64,000 bases of DNA from Liolophura sinensis. Lineage: Eukaryota; Mollusca; Polyplacophora; Chitonida; Chitonidae. The stretch is taken from positions 4,707,338-4,771,337 of the forward strand of contig NC_088302.1 of NCBI RefSeq assembly GCF_032854445.1, read 5' to 3'. The notes below the pieces were generated by a model. It had not been told where the DNA came from and made no database searches. It saw only the letters and a list, made by a program, of their open reading frames with translations. Made by a program: the position numbers and the translations under genes. The first letter of the stretch is position 1; each line of letters opens with the position of its first letter. Below, piece by piece: positions 29,768-44,700 of the stretch.

Positions 29768-32700
29768 CTGACAATGATAGAGACAAAAGTAAACTTAACA
29801 CAAAACCTAAAGTCCCACAAATGTAAAAAAAACTATTTCTAATATGTAGCATTCAAGACAAACAATGAAAATGGCACTTGTCTGCTTTATATTGCTCATT
29901 CCTACATGAACTTGAGTTTTGTTTCACCAGATGACTTCTGTCTTGTGCCTATTTCCATTCTACATGTAGGATGAAGCTCAAATTTACTGTAAATCTTCCA
30001 CCTTTTCAACTTCTAAAGCAGTTTTTTTCATACATACAATTATTATTGAAATGATAGTAAAATGATTTGTCTGTGTCACTTAGGATGAAAGCTTCCTAAT
30101 AATGTGCAAATTATTTCTTCACACCCTATAGTTCTCCTAAAATGTTGCAAAATATTCATTGCAGAGGCGATTGAGAAGATTAAAGAATTAGGGTGTAGGT
30201 GAGATGGAATCTGTTTCGACCATTACACTTGCCAGTACATTGTATCTGACAAACTTCTGGACCCAGAATCATGCTTGATGCAGAATCATGGTCGATTCAG
30301 AATCATGGTTGATGCAGTTGATGGGTTGAACAGGTTTATAAGCCTTTCATTTAATTGTTTTTAAGTTAGTTATCCTCAGCATACAAGTATATACAAGTGT
30401 TTCGAGTTAGAAAGCCCTAACATGCACACATCCATTGAGCCACTGATTCCAAGTGGACCTCAGGAAGCAGCAGAATTCTTTCTAAAAAGTTTCCTCATTT
30501 CACAACTCACAATTTAGGAAAGAAGAGTCAGTTGAGGTGTTGAGATTTGTAGGAGTCAGCTTTACACATACCTCATTGAGCAGAGATGCTCTGGAGCCCT
30601 TGGACTTTGGGGAGACTGGTTGTGAGTGGTAGGGGTGGGTGCTATCCTCCTGGGGCGCTCCGCTGAAGGTGTAGCTGGCCTTCTGGGGTCCCGCACAGGG
30701 CAGGCAGGGATGCCGCAGAATGGTGTACACGATCAGAGCATACAGGCCCTGGAAGAGGGGAGAAAACTCACCGTGACACACAACTCATAAATTTATTTTT
30801 TTATTTATCTGATTGGTGTCTTATGCCGTACTCAAGGATATTTCACTTATAGGACGGTGACCAGTATTATGGTGGGAGAAAACTGAGCAGAGCCCAGGGC
30901 AAAGAATTAAGTAAGATGTGATCAGAATGATTATACGTTTGAAAAACTTCAGAATGGCATTGTGATTTGTTTATTTATTTGATTGGTGTTTTATGCCGTA
31001 CTCAAGAATATTTCACTTATATGACGGCGGCCAGCGTTATGATGGGAGGAAACCTAGCAGAACCCGGGGGAACCCACGACCATCTGCAGGTTGCTGAACA
31101 TTCACAAACTGCATTGGTCAAGGGTTGGTGGGTTTCTGGAAACAGTCAGAAGGCCACTTCTGATTTCACACAGTGAAATCCACGTTCCCAGGCAGAGGTG
31201 GAGTCAACCAAGCCAGGGTCAAATTTGAAAACCTCACTGTTCTGGATGCAGTAGACCAATTGACCAGTGATGTATGACCCCTTTCCCAGGTCAAGTTTTA
31301 GTTAACCCAGACAGAGCTACCAGCCTAGCTGGCATGCCAGTGTCTCTCCAATAGCCGTTTTGACAGGGCTGGTGTAGTTAACCATGAAGCTCACCTGTGT
31401 GATGTTGAAGATACAGAAGAGGATGAGCATCCACAGGTGGCGGTAGGCTAGGTGTAAACCTCCCCACAGCCAGGTGAATACTATGATCCCCCAAAAGCCC
31501 AGCAGGATCCGCACCTCTGAAAACATAAGCAGACAGCCTCAGGTGAAGGGGAATTGTTCGATCTTGTCAGGATTGTACTGAAGACTTCAGCCAATAATCA
31601 CTATTGATAGTATTAGTTGGAAAGTCATGTTTGCTTGCGGCAATACAATCCTACAAGCATGCATACCAGTTTTTTTAAACAAATCTTGCTTCAAGTAGGC
31701 CAATAAATACATGCATGAAAATTTCTGTTCCATGTGCTTTGGAAATGTTTAAAATATTCTCTGACCTAGCCACAGGTAGATAATTTTACATAGTATCATT
31801 GCTTCCTTACTTCATATGTATGATGTAGTTATATACAGAGTATTTGACTTACCTTTGGCATTGTGCCTGCCCTTGTAGATGTCATCGTAGGCCTTCCATT
31901 GTGGGGTGAGCTGATAGGCCTGTACAAACACCACACAAACGGCAAGTAGCAGGAGTATACAGGGCAGGATCACCCCTCCCATACCCGCCAATGCATTTGT
32001 GATGAAACAGCTAAAAGAGGAGAAATAACATGCAAACAATGAGTTACCTTCCATCCACCCTAGCTAATGTTAGAATGAAGAACAACTCTGTGAAAAGTGA
32101 TTCTAAAAATATGAGGACTTCACAAGTTTCTCATCACTGACAGAAATGTTAATTTGAGACCATGTATTCTTTTCTGAGTAACTAAGACAACAAAAAAGAG
32201 GAATAAGTATGAAAATTCAGATTTTCTTGTTGAAAGTTATTTAGTATATTCAAATGGCAGGTACACTTGTTCAATCAAACAAATCACTTACATGTCTCCA
32301 GTGTTTCCCACATCTCCGTAGATGAAGTCAAATGGCATACTGTAGACATACTTGTACACATTGTAGACGATGATGTAAAATACAGCCACCATGACAGCAG
32401 GAGTGGCTGGAGAACAGAAAACATAACTGTATACAGAACAATATCAACTAGCAAAGTTCTAAATACATCAAGAACACTGTTATAAGATTACTCGTCTTTC
32501 AGCAACCTGCCGATGATCATGGATTTCTCCCTGCCCAGTTTGCTCCCACCACGATAATGCTGGCAAGCATCACCAACATGAAATGGTCTCGAGTTCAGTG
32601 TAAAACAACACTAAAAATCAATCAAATAAATACAAAAATTATTTCACGAGTAAGTAAGCTTTATATCAAAATGGCTGAAGGATTTATTCTGAGGATCATT

Positions 32701-35700
32701 CTGGGACCACACTCGGACCCCTACATCTGTAGTCAAGGGTGCAAGAAACTAAAGTACCCAGAGTAAACCAAACTTCATCTAAAGTCAAGGGTGCAAGAAA
32801 CTAAAGTACCCAGAGTAAACCAAACATCATCTGTAGTCAAGGGTGCAAGAAACTAAAGTACCCAGAGTAAACCAAACATCATCTGTAGTCAAGGGTGCAA
32901 GAAACTAAAGTACCCAGAGTAAACCAAACTTCATCTGAAGTCAAGGGTGCAAGAAACTGAAGTACCCAGAGTAAACCAAACTTCATCTGAAGTCAAGGGT
33001 GCAAGAAACTAAAGTACCCAGAGTAAACCAAACTTCATCTAAAGTCAAGGGTGCAAGAAACTAAAGTACCCAGAGTAAACCAAACTTCATCTGAAGTCAA
33101 GGGTGCAAGAAACTAAAGTACCCAGAGTAAACCAAACATCATCTGAAGTCAAGGGTGCAAGAAACTAAAGTACCCAGAGTAAACCAAACTTCATCTAAAG
33201 TCAAGGGTGCAAGAAACTAAAGTACCCAGAGTAAACCAAACATCATCTGTAGTCAAGGGTGCAAGAAACTAAAGTACCCAGAGTAAACCAAACTTCATCT
33301 AAAGTCAAGGGTGCAAGAAACTAAAGTACCCAGAGTAAACCAAACTTCATCTAAAGTCAAGGGTGCAAGAAACTAAAGTACCCAGAGTAAACCAAACTTC
33401 ATCTAAAGTCAAGGGTGCAAGAAACTAAAGTACCCAGAGTAAACCAAACTTCATCTAAAGTCAAGGGTGCAAGAAACTAAAGTACCCAGAGTAAACCAAA
33501 CTTCATCTAAAGTCAAGGGTGCAAGAAACTAAAGTACCCAGAGTAAACCAAACATCATATAAGACCACATGGAGGACCATTTGTGTTGGTTGCTTATTAA
33601 TTGCGACTAATATAAGGCCTCTAGCAAACTGAAGCCGGAGACCACTGCAATATTACTATAAAGAGAAGTAAACGTGTAAAAGACATGTTTCTCAATGAAT
33701 AAAGCCATCTCCGCATTTACAACTTACCCCAGCCCAGCAGGAAGAAAGCAGCATACTTCCTGTCTGTGTGCTCATCATTCATCACCAGGATTTTCCAGAA
33801 GTTCACAGACTACAAAAGAGAAAAACTCCCATCAATAAATAAAACAGACTACAAGGTGATAAAGTATACATTTTCAGTATGAATGACTGATATTATCTGC
33901 CACTTTTTCTGCTGAAATCTTTAGCTTGCCTAACTTTCACTCAGCATAAATGTCATTGTACCCATCAGCTATTAAAACATTCTGCTGAAGGCTTTTTTCT
34001 CTTGACCTTGCACATAATGTCTGACTCTGAGAACTAAACGATTCCCACTAAACGCTGTTCCTGGATGCAGTGCAGTACAGGTATACGTACAGGTGAAGAG
34101 TTTTCAGCCAAGAGCAGCCTAATATAATAATAACAAAAATAATTTACAAATGACTGATTTCAGATGTCTCTATCAGTAACAATGACATTTAACCTTCAGA
34201 CAGTCCTCTTCACAGCCTATACCAGGCACAAAGACCATACTAAAAGGGTATCAACAATGGAAATCTAAATTTATTTATTCAAAACCATTTTATCTATACA
34301 ACTGCTGAGATATTTTTCGAGGGAAGAAACCAGACATATCATGAAGGAATTCATCATAATTCAGGCAACAGATAAGCCTGTCCAGTTCATGCCCTTTAAG
34401 ATCAAGGGAAGTTGTACTTATTCTGATCATCTAGACGGTGAGATTCAGTGAGCAAGATCATGAAGGTCATGTGCTACCTGAGTCAAGATCCACGTGAACT
34501 GAGCCAAGAAAAAGTAGTGCAAAAAAAGCCCCATGGCGATACAGCGACCATTGTCCTGGTCCAAGCTGGATACCAGGATGTCTGTGGGGCTGAAGAACGC
34601 CGCTATCACGTAACATATCTGAAACATGAAGCGATGTATTGGACATAAACAGGGTGCACAATAGAAACTTGTCTCAAAGGGATATTAAATTAACATGTAT
34701 GAAATGATAGTAATATATCATAATTATCAAAGATACTTCACGTAAACTTCATTGAAACAGACAGAAACAAAACATACATCTGGAGAGAAAGACTTAAACT
34801 ACATGTATGTAAGTGTATGTGACATAGCAGAAACAACTATCATATAAAAATGTTACAACCTACAACGTCAACAAATTCAACCACATACAAAGTGCATGTT
34901 ATTTTAGCAGAGGTTACTTTGTAGCTTCTGTGTCCCTCACACGACTCCCTAACTGAAATTTACATTTTAGTTTACTAGTTTCAGAGTTTTAAACTTTAAT
35001 GAATTATATTTACAAACAGCATCTACAGCTATACTTTACTTGTCAGACTTGTTGAGGATGTACAGGGTGTGGTTTTGGGTTTCCCTTTTGCTTCGCCCGC
35101 CATAATGTTGGTTGTCTTTGTATAGTGAAATATTCTTGAGTGCGTCATAAAATACCAATCAAATAAATAAATGAATAAATCGGCACAGGGTGATACACAC
35201 AGCCAGAGAGTTATTGCTGTGGTTACCTGAGTAAGTTTATATAGACGTACCTGGGTTGCCATACAAGCAAAGCACATGTGCATGAGAAGACACACGGAAA
35301 ATCTGGGCAGGATGGCAAACACATGGTGGTTAATAATGGTAACAGCCATACAGATCTGAAAGCAGAATACACAAATGTCACCATAATACACAGACACTGT
35401 CACAGACATTATGCTTAATAGCTCAATTCATTGTTCCCACAAAAAATCGTCCAGTAAAGAGAATTATCTGAACAAAAAAATAAAAATCCACAAGGTGAAC
35501 TGAATCAAAATGAACAGGTGAGATTATTATTCAGGTCCCAAATAAGATACAGGTAAGTAATCTCTGAGGTTTATCTCGAACACATCTGGCTTAAACTGAA
35601 GTGATCCTGAAGTGGAAGGGTTCATTTTAGTTGCCATAATTACTTTTTCAGATCTGACATGAGCTTTTAAAGTGATATAACTTAAATAGTTTCCTGTTGT

Positions 35701-38700
35701 GTTCAAAGCATGTTTAAGAAACCTTTCTGAAATAAACACTACAGGTATATCATAACTCACAGAAATCAGCAGAGTTAGAATTCAGTATACTTACAATACA
35801 TATGAAACAGGCCACGTAGAACCAGACGATGTAGCCTGTGGTGTCGGAGACTCGCGCCTTGACGGCGTAACTGGTAAGATGTTGACAGGAACAGTCCACG
35901 TAGTCATCCACTGTCAGATCAAAGTTATTTGTCACCTGACAGATGTCCCCCGCACCTGTCCATGTCTGACTACTCTCATCAAAGTAAACACACCTGCACA
36001 AGTAAAAGCATGCTACTGTTAAACACAGCTAAACAAATGAAGGAACATTTTACAAAACCAGGGAAATGAATGTAGATCTTAAACAAACACAGTAGAGCCA
36101 TTATAGACAAAAATAAAATGTACACAATTTTTTAGATGAAAGGTAAACTATACTGGACACCTTTAAATGGATACAAGTAAACTGAAAACAAGCAATGAGA
36201 ATATAACAAGATGACTTAATAAGATACTTGTAAGGTTTGACAAGAGGGTTATTCTCCAATTTAAATTATAGTTCACGCTGGCTAGTACTGGAGGTAAACT
36301 CACTGTGATTGCCTGGGTGCTATGGCTCGGCTTGGGGTGTGGATACGGTACGTGGCTGGCGTGTCTGAGAAGCTAGAGTCACGCCCCTTGATTCCAAATG
36401 ACACCACCTGTATTCAAAGGTTACTGATTATCACACAAAGTTTAGTCATTATTTATCTAGGTAACTGATGTGTAACTCAATACACATTTTTCACTTACTT
36501 GTACACAAAGCTAGCCTGCAAGGATGACGGCCGGAAGAAAAGACTTAAAAAGACAAAAGTTGTATTAAAATGAATATTAGCATTATTAACAAGCTGAGCC
36601 CAAAAATGTGATACAGATGATGTAATGAGCTAATTACTGACCCTGCTGTTGAGAAGCTGTGGCTCTGTCTGACTCTCCTCGTAAAACCATTCCTCAGAGT
36701 TGTACTCTATCAAGTGGAAATCATGACAACCCTGAAAACATGAAAAAACATAACAGTGAAGGATTTCCACTTTACTCAGTGTCTTGCCACTTCAATCATC
36801 AAGTGACTACTAGATACAGAGATGGCGTCAGAATTCCATAGTACGACTCACTGTTGACAAGAAGTTGACATACCTGTTGACTGGCTAGTGCAGACATTCC
36901 ACTGATACTGGCTGGTACCACAAAGTTGTCACCGAATCTGAAGAGAGAAAATACACATACAATTTGATAAAAGATAAGATATCCATCTATATTTTAATTA
37001 ACAATTTACTTACACAAGCCAGTAAGCTAGGAGGTTAAAACCTCAGTACTGTATATGTTAATATCGATACCTTGCTTACATGAACATATAGAGGATATTC
37101 ATGCTTACTGAGCTCTGTAGAAGAAGCCTGTCAGATTAGTTTGGCCCCACCTGCCTGCGGAGATCTTCACATTCTGACACTGGTATGTCACCCTGTAACA
37201 TAAAAAAGGAATTACTGCAAACAATTTTATTTCACTAATCCTGTTAATGCCTTATTGGGAGGCACTAACCCTAAACTTCACCCCATCCTCAAATCTTGTT
37301 ATAATCACAGTATGAAAACAGCGTAAATTATCACACATTCTATGCATGGTTACATCGGTCATTTTGATTGGATCTGAGTGCTCAGTCTTAGAAACGATTT
37401 AGGTTTTTTAATGTTTGTTCAGAAAGTTGAATATTATCCAAATTTCAGTAAAAATGAAAATTTTATAACTTTTTTGAAAGACATTTTTTGAAAGAATTTA
37501 TGCACACAATTATTATAACTAAGCATTCAGAAGATCTCGCCAGCTATAGCAGTTCACTAGACCATGGAATCAGAATAAAGATAAAACCTGTAAAGGGTGG
37601 TGGTAAAAACCATCATTGTGCGTCATTGCGGGGAGTTTGTGCACAAAATTGAGACAGTGGTCTTTGATATGCAAACTGTGAACTGCATGCAGCAATCCAT
37701 GAACCAGCTGTGTGAATGGCTGAGCAAACATTCAGCTTTGGTAGTAAAAAAACTTCATTGTTGTGTATTCGAGCACCAACTCCTCACTGGTGTGGTTTTT
37801 GATATGCAAATCACTTCCCAAGATTGGATATCCATGCACTATGGGTGGCCACTGCAGCCCTCTGATTGGCTGAGCAAATACGAGAACAGTCACTGTCTGC
37901 GTGGATGGTTTAAACATTCCGTCACAGCACAGGAAGGCACATGCACCAGCCAGTGCCATAGGCTCCTAGTACTAATACAGATATGGAAAGCTTTCTACAG
38001 ATACTATTTATATCAGATAAATTGGTATACACCAAGGTAAATTCTTACACTCCAAAAATCTGGTAAAGTAGCTTGAGAGACAAAAAGTCTGTCTAGATAA
38101 GTGATTGCATAAGAAAGTGTAGCCCTACAAGAAAGGCTTGTAGACATCCGTGTTTACAGGAGAACAGAATGAAGTCAATCTGAATGTGTTTTCACAAAAC
38201 AGGAAATTGGTGACAAATCTGGTAAAATCGCCAGAGGAACCCAATACCCTTCTTGTTCTCCTACATGTAGGTCAGTGTGTGCATAAAAATTGTAACTGAA
38301 ATTTTTCTTCATTACAAAAACGGTAAATCTTGCTATAAAACCTCATAAGTAATAAAGTCAAAGAAACCCTGCATACAAGAAATGATTGCCCTGCATGGAG
38401 GCTTAATTTCTAGAGAACATGTTTACTACAGAAAACAAATTGAAGTTTATGTGACTGGTAAATTTTTTAATTGAAAGTCTATTAACTAAAATCATTAAAA
38501 AACATTCACAAAAACTTTAAAACTAAAACCTATAAAACAATTCAACACTCGATCAGAAGGCCCTCTGTAGATGTACACAGACGAAAAGAAATATATAAAA
38601 AAAAAAACCCAAACAAAACATAACTTTCTATCTCTGTATGTTGGAGATCGACGTATGATTGCCATTATACAGGAGCTAAAAACAAAAAAGCTTGACCTGC

Positions 38701-41700
38701 CGTCTGAGAATGTGCATTTACACACCATACCATAAATTAGGGAGCGAAAAAAACAAGCCTAACCTTCAATCCATATGAGATAACCCAATATACATCAGCT
38801 AAAAAAAAACAAGCTTAACCTTCCGTCCGAGTATGTGCAATTACACACAATACCTTACACGAGAGAGCTAAACAAAAAAGCTTAGCCTTCAATCAATGAA
38901 CGAGAGCCCATTATGCATGTACAGGAACTAAAAGAAAAAGCTCAACCTGCAATCCATGTATGAGAGCCCATTATACAGGAGCTAAAAAAAAAAAAAAGCT
39001 TAACCGGACACCAACACAGACACTGACACTTTTCTTCCCTCTCTGCAGAAAACTGTGCAGATTATTTCTCTACACCCTATAGTCCTCCAACAATGTTTCA
39101 AAATACTGGTTGTAGGGGCAGTTGAAAAGGTCGAAGAAATAATAGGGTAATATTTTTTTTTTTTATATGTATATAAACTACCAGTTTTAACATTCATGCA
39201 TTTGTCTTAGTATTCAATGTCAGATTCAAATTTCACATGGACAATGGCAGTCAGTTTTACACTTGGCAGAAACTGGATTGCACAGAGAAAAGTCCAGGGT
39301 GGGTACATATATAGGTCAACTTCATGATTTAAAGCCCCAGCTGAACCGTGAGAATTGCATTCAGCCAGCAATTTACATTTTTACATCTAACAAATCAGGA
39401 GATCTGACAGGACAAGGTAATAAATTGAGCTAAGCAGGTAGAGAGCACCATGATGTACTCACAGGGCTGGTGGGCTAGGGTAGGGACAGGGCTGGTCAGT
39501 CACTAAACCATAGGCAAACTTCTCCAACAGTTTGGTGTAAGAGTAATGTCCCCTTCGACTGTCCTGCTTCCTCGGGTCCAGCAGCTTACAGAAAATGTCA
39601 AACAGCTCAGGCTTTAAGGAAGGACCGGGAAACCTGAGGGAAGAAAATGAGGGAAAAGATTATATAATGTAAAGAAAAGAAGCTTTATCTTTACTTTCTC
39701 TGAAACACACAGATCACTTCTATCATATGTTTTGAACTCTATTTACATTCTTTCTAAATATCTGCCACATGTCCAGATGTTATGTTTTGGTGCATATACT
39801 CACTGGGTCTCCAATCCCTTGTCAGTCACATCTCTCAAAATGGCATCCACAAGGTTTCCTTCATTTTCACCCATCTGTTTAGACACTGTACGGTCCAACT
39901 TATCCAATAGCCTTAAATGGTATAAAAAGGGCATATACATTTCAGTTTCCACCAACCTTTTACTAGTTTTCGTAATTTTGTGTTTTTTTCAAACAAAATG
40001 TTTACTATTGAGAGAGAATTAACAGTATACAAGTGCAGCGGCTTTAGACTTTACAAACAGATGCCAAACAATTTTGAAACTTTTCAGATGTGTTCCCCAG
40101 ATTTACCATTATGATTTGAGGAAGACTGTCAAACCCTTGAAAACAAATCAACATATACAGTCACAAAGTTTGCCATGAAGTTTTATCAAGTCCTCTGTCC
40201 ACATTGAGGAAATGGTTGTACAAGGTACTGATGGATATACTCACTCCACCATACTCTCGTTATCTAGCGGTCCCGTCACAGAAATCTTCACCGCTTCCCA
40301 AATAGGTAGCTCTGTTTGGTCCACAATTCTCACCACAGCCTGGTAAAGATCCTTATGTAGTCTATAACACAATGCTAAATACTGTTACAACCCATATACA
40401 AAGCCACAGAAAATACATAGGCAATATTCCCTATATTGCATATATTTTGTTTCCTAACTTGCTTTCTCTTATGCACAAGACTGAGTAAATTGGTGTATTG
40501 TTAAGTTGTATTTGGTGAAAGTATTGTCTTTCTGGTGATCAAGGGTTTCAAAGTACAGGTACCACTTCCACAAATCCAGACTGACTTAGATGTGGTAAAT
40601 CTTAAGCCTAAAGTTGTAATCCTTAAATGACAAATAAATGTGCAGATTTTGCATTTTGTTAGGGCAGTTGTTCTCCTTACCGTGAGCCATTACTTGGTTT
40701 GCTCATCCTCAAGTATAACTGTTTGGGGTACTAGTTCGATGGAGATTAGAGCAGGTGATTGTCTCCTTACCCTGAGCTATTGGGTGGTTTGCTCACTCTC
40801 AAGTATAACTGTTTAAGGTACCAGTTAGATTGAGGTTAGAGCAGGTGATTGTCTCCTTACCGTGAGCCATTGGTTGGTTTGCTCATCCTCAAGTATAACT
40901 GTTTAGGGTACCAGTTCGATTGAGATTAGAGCAGGTGATTGTCTACTTACCGTGAGCCATTGGTTGATTTTTGCTCAGCCTCAAGTATAACTGTTTAGGG
41001 TACTAGTTAGATTGAGCAGGTGATTGTCTCCTTACCGTGAGCCATTGGCTAGTTTGCTCACCCTCAAGTATAACTGTTTAGGGTACTAGTTCGATTGAGA
41101 TTAGAGCAGGTGATTGTCTCCTTACCGTGAGCCATTGGTTGGTTTGCTCAGCCTCAAGTATAACTCTTTAGGGTACTAGTTAGATTGAGATCAGAGCAGG
41201 TGATTGTCTTACCGTGAGCCATTGGTTGGTTTGCTCAGCCTCAAGTATAACTGTTTAGGTTACCAGTTCGATTGAGATTAGAGCAGGTGATTGTCTCCTT
41301 ACCATGAGCCATTGGTTGGTTTGCTCAGCCTGAAGTATAACTGTTTAGGGTACCAGTTAGATTGAGATCAGAGCAGGTGATTGTCTCCTTACCCTGAGCC
41401 ATTGGTTGGTTTGCTCACCCTCAAGTATAACTGTTTAGGGTACTAGTTAGATTGAGATCAGAGCAGGTGATTGTCTCCTTACCATGAGCCATTGGTTGGT
41501 TTGCTCACCCTCAAGTATAACTGTTTAGGGTACTAGTTAGATTGAGGTTAGAGCAGGTGATTGTCTCCTTACCATGAGCCATTGGTTGGTTTGCTCAGCC
41601 TCAAGTATAACTGTTTAGGGTACTAGTTAGATTGAGATCAGAGCAGGTGATTGTATCCTTACCGTGAGCCATTGGTTGATTTTTGCTCAGCCTCAAGTAT

Positions 41701-44700
41701 AACTGTTTAGGGTACTAGTTAGATTGAGCAGGTGATTGTCTCCTTACCGTGAGCCATTGGTTGATTTTTGCTCAGCCTCAAGTATAACTGTTTAGGGTAC
41801 TAGTTAGATTGAGATCAGAGCAGGTGATTGTCTCCTTACCATGAGCCATTGGTTGGTTTGCTCAGCCTCAAGTATAACTGTTTAGGGTACTAGTTAGATT
41901 GAGATCAGAGCAGGTGATTGTCTCCTTACCGTGAGCCACTGCTTGGTTTGCTCATCCTCAAGTATAACTGTTTAGGGTACCAGTTAGATTGAGCAGGTGA
42001 TTGTCTCCTTACCGTGAGCCATTGGTTGGTTTGCTCAGCCTCAAGTATAACTGTTTAGGGTACTAGTTAGATTGAGATCAGAGCAGGTGATTGTCTCCTT
42101 ACCGTGAGCCATTGGTTGGTTTGCTCATCCTCAAGTATAACTGCTTAGGGTACTAGTTAGATTGAGATCAGAGCAGGTGATTGTCTCCTTACCCTGAGCC
42201 ATTGGTTGATTTTTGCTCAGCCTCAAGTATAACTGTTTAGGGTACTAGTTAGATTGAGATCAGAGCAGGTGATTGTCTCCTTACCGTGAGCCATTGGTTG
42301 GTTTGCTCAGTCTCAAGTATAACTGTTTAGGGTACTAGTTAGATTGAGATCAGAGCAGGTGATTGTCTCCTTACCGTGAGCCATTGGTTGGTTTGCTCAG
42401 CCTCAAGTATAACTGTTTAGGGTACTAGTTAGATTGAGATCAGAGCAGGTGATTGTCTCCTTACCGTGAGCCATTGGTTGGTTTGCTCAGCCTCAAGTAT
42501 AACTGTTTAGGGTACCAGTTAGATTGAGATCAGAGCAGGTGATTGTCTCCTTACTGTGAGCCACTGGTTGGTTTGCTCAGCCTCAAGTATAACTGTTTAG
42601 GGTACTAGTTAGATTGAGATCAGAGCAGGTGATTGTCTCCTTACCATGAGCCATTGGTTGGTTTGCTCATCCTCAAGTATAACTGTTTAGGATACCAGTT
42701 AGATTGAGATCAGAGCAGGTGATTGTCTCCTTACCATGAGCCATTGGTTGGTTTGCTCACCCTCAAGTATAACTGTTTAGGGTACCTGTTCGATTGAGAT
42801 CAGAGCAGGTGATTGTCTTACCGTGAGCCATTGGTTGGTTTGCTCAGCCTCAAGTATATCTGTTTAGGGTACTAGTTAGATTGAGATCAGAGCAGGTGAT
42901 TGTCTCCTTACCATGAGCCATTGGTTGATTTTTGCTCAGCCTCAAGTATAGCTGTTTAGGGTACTAGTTAGATTGAGATCAGAGCAGGTGATTGTCTCCT
43001 TACCATGAGCCATTGGTTGGTTTGCTCAGCCTCAAGTATAACTGTTTAGGGTACTAGTTAGATTGAGATCAGAGCAGGTGATTGTCTCCTTACCATGAGC
43101 CATTGGTTGATTTTTGCTCAGCCTCAAGTATAACTGTTTAGGGTACTAGTTAGATTGAGATCAGAGCAGGTGATTGTCTCCTTACCATGAGCCATTGGTT
43201 GGTTTGCTCAGCCTCAAGTATAACTGTTTAGGGTACTAGTTAGATTGAGATCAGAGCAGGTGCTTGTCTCCTTACCCTGAGCCATTGGTTGGTTTGCTCA
43301 GCCTCAAGTATAGCTGTTTAGGGTACTAGTTAGATTGAGATCAGAGCAGGTGATTGTCTCCTTACCGTGAGCCATTGGTTGGTTTGCTCAGCCTCAAGTA
43401 TAACTGTTTAGGGTACCTGTTCAATTGAGATCAGAGCAGGTGATTGTCTTACCGTGAGCCATTGGTTGGTTTGCTCAGCCTCAAGTATAACTGTTTAGGG
43501 TACTAGTTAGATTGAGCAGGTGATTGTCTCCTTACCGTGAGCCATTGGTTGGTTTGCTCATCCTCAAGTATAACTGTTTAGGGTACTAGTTAGATTGAGA
43601 TCAGAGCAGGTGATTGTCTCCTTACCGTGAGCCATTGGTTGGTTTGCTCAGCCTCAAGTATAACTGTTTAGGGTACTAGTTAAATTGAGGTTAGAGCAGG
43701 TGATTGTCTCCTTACCATGAGCCATTGGTTGGTTTGCTCAGCCTCAAGTATAGCTGTTTAGGGTACTAGTTAAATTGACGTTAGAGCAGGTGATTGTCTC
43801 CTTACCGTGAGCCATTGGTTGGTTTGCTCAGCCTCAAGTATAACTGTTTAGGGTACTGGTTAGACCGAGACTGGAGCGGTGTCAGAGTGAGATTGATGTA
43901 CTGTAGTTCCTGGAAACAGAAAATACAACTGAATTACTACTACATATGTGTCAACAGGTGTCACACTGCATGCTTGGGTTGGGTCAAGAAAGTGTCAAGA
44001 AAATCAGCACAACAGTGGAGACCACTGGTAGAAAAAGAGCAAGAGCAAAGGCAAATATTCTTTCTTTAAGTATTTTCAATCTTCAGTGTACTTATCTGGT
44101 GTTAGCAATGTGAAAACGTATGTCAGGTTTTAGTAGTAAATGATTGGGGTTTAAGGCCTCACGGGCAGTGTTCAGTATTTGATATAGTGATGATGAGATA
44201 CAAAAGTGATATAGTAAGTGTACCAAATAGGACAAATGAAGTAGCTCAGAACCCCGAAGACAGACTACCGTACCTTCGAAAAGGGTGGGAATATGAGGCG
44301 TCCTGAGACGGGTAGGTAATCCTGGTCAGGCAGTGCTGGGTGTACCTCCACTCCTGACACCCTGATGGGGGCGGGGAGCTGTACTGTAGAGAAGTCTACT
44401 TCTACATGGTACGCCTCTCCCTTCATCCTTGCCACCTCCAGTCTAACAGATTTTGTGTCCTTGTCCACATGAATTAGTCTGTCAACCAACATATGAGTTG
44501 TACAAAACTATTCATAAATTATGCAGTTGTGCATAAATATTCACACTTTAAAACTTCTGAGGAGACCATTAGAATGTATGCAACAAGAGAATATCTCTTT
44601 AACACTGGCTTCTCTACTGAATGGTCAGGCTAGAGTCTTATAAAGTTTAATTTCAGGCCGTTGTAAATCTGAGCCTTATCCAATGTTTTCAAGGGTCTGT

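Noticed and set aside
32730..33556. 52-bp array as a fourth donor-seeded minisatellite
   Set aside because: Units contain GGGTACTTT on the minus strand but show no similarity to the end of exon 33809-33728.
37597..38040. 147-codon plus-strand frame in an ADGRV1 intron
   Set aside because: Spans an imperfect duplication, shows no family features and is antisense within an intron.
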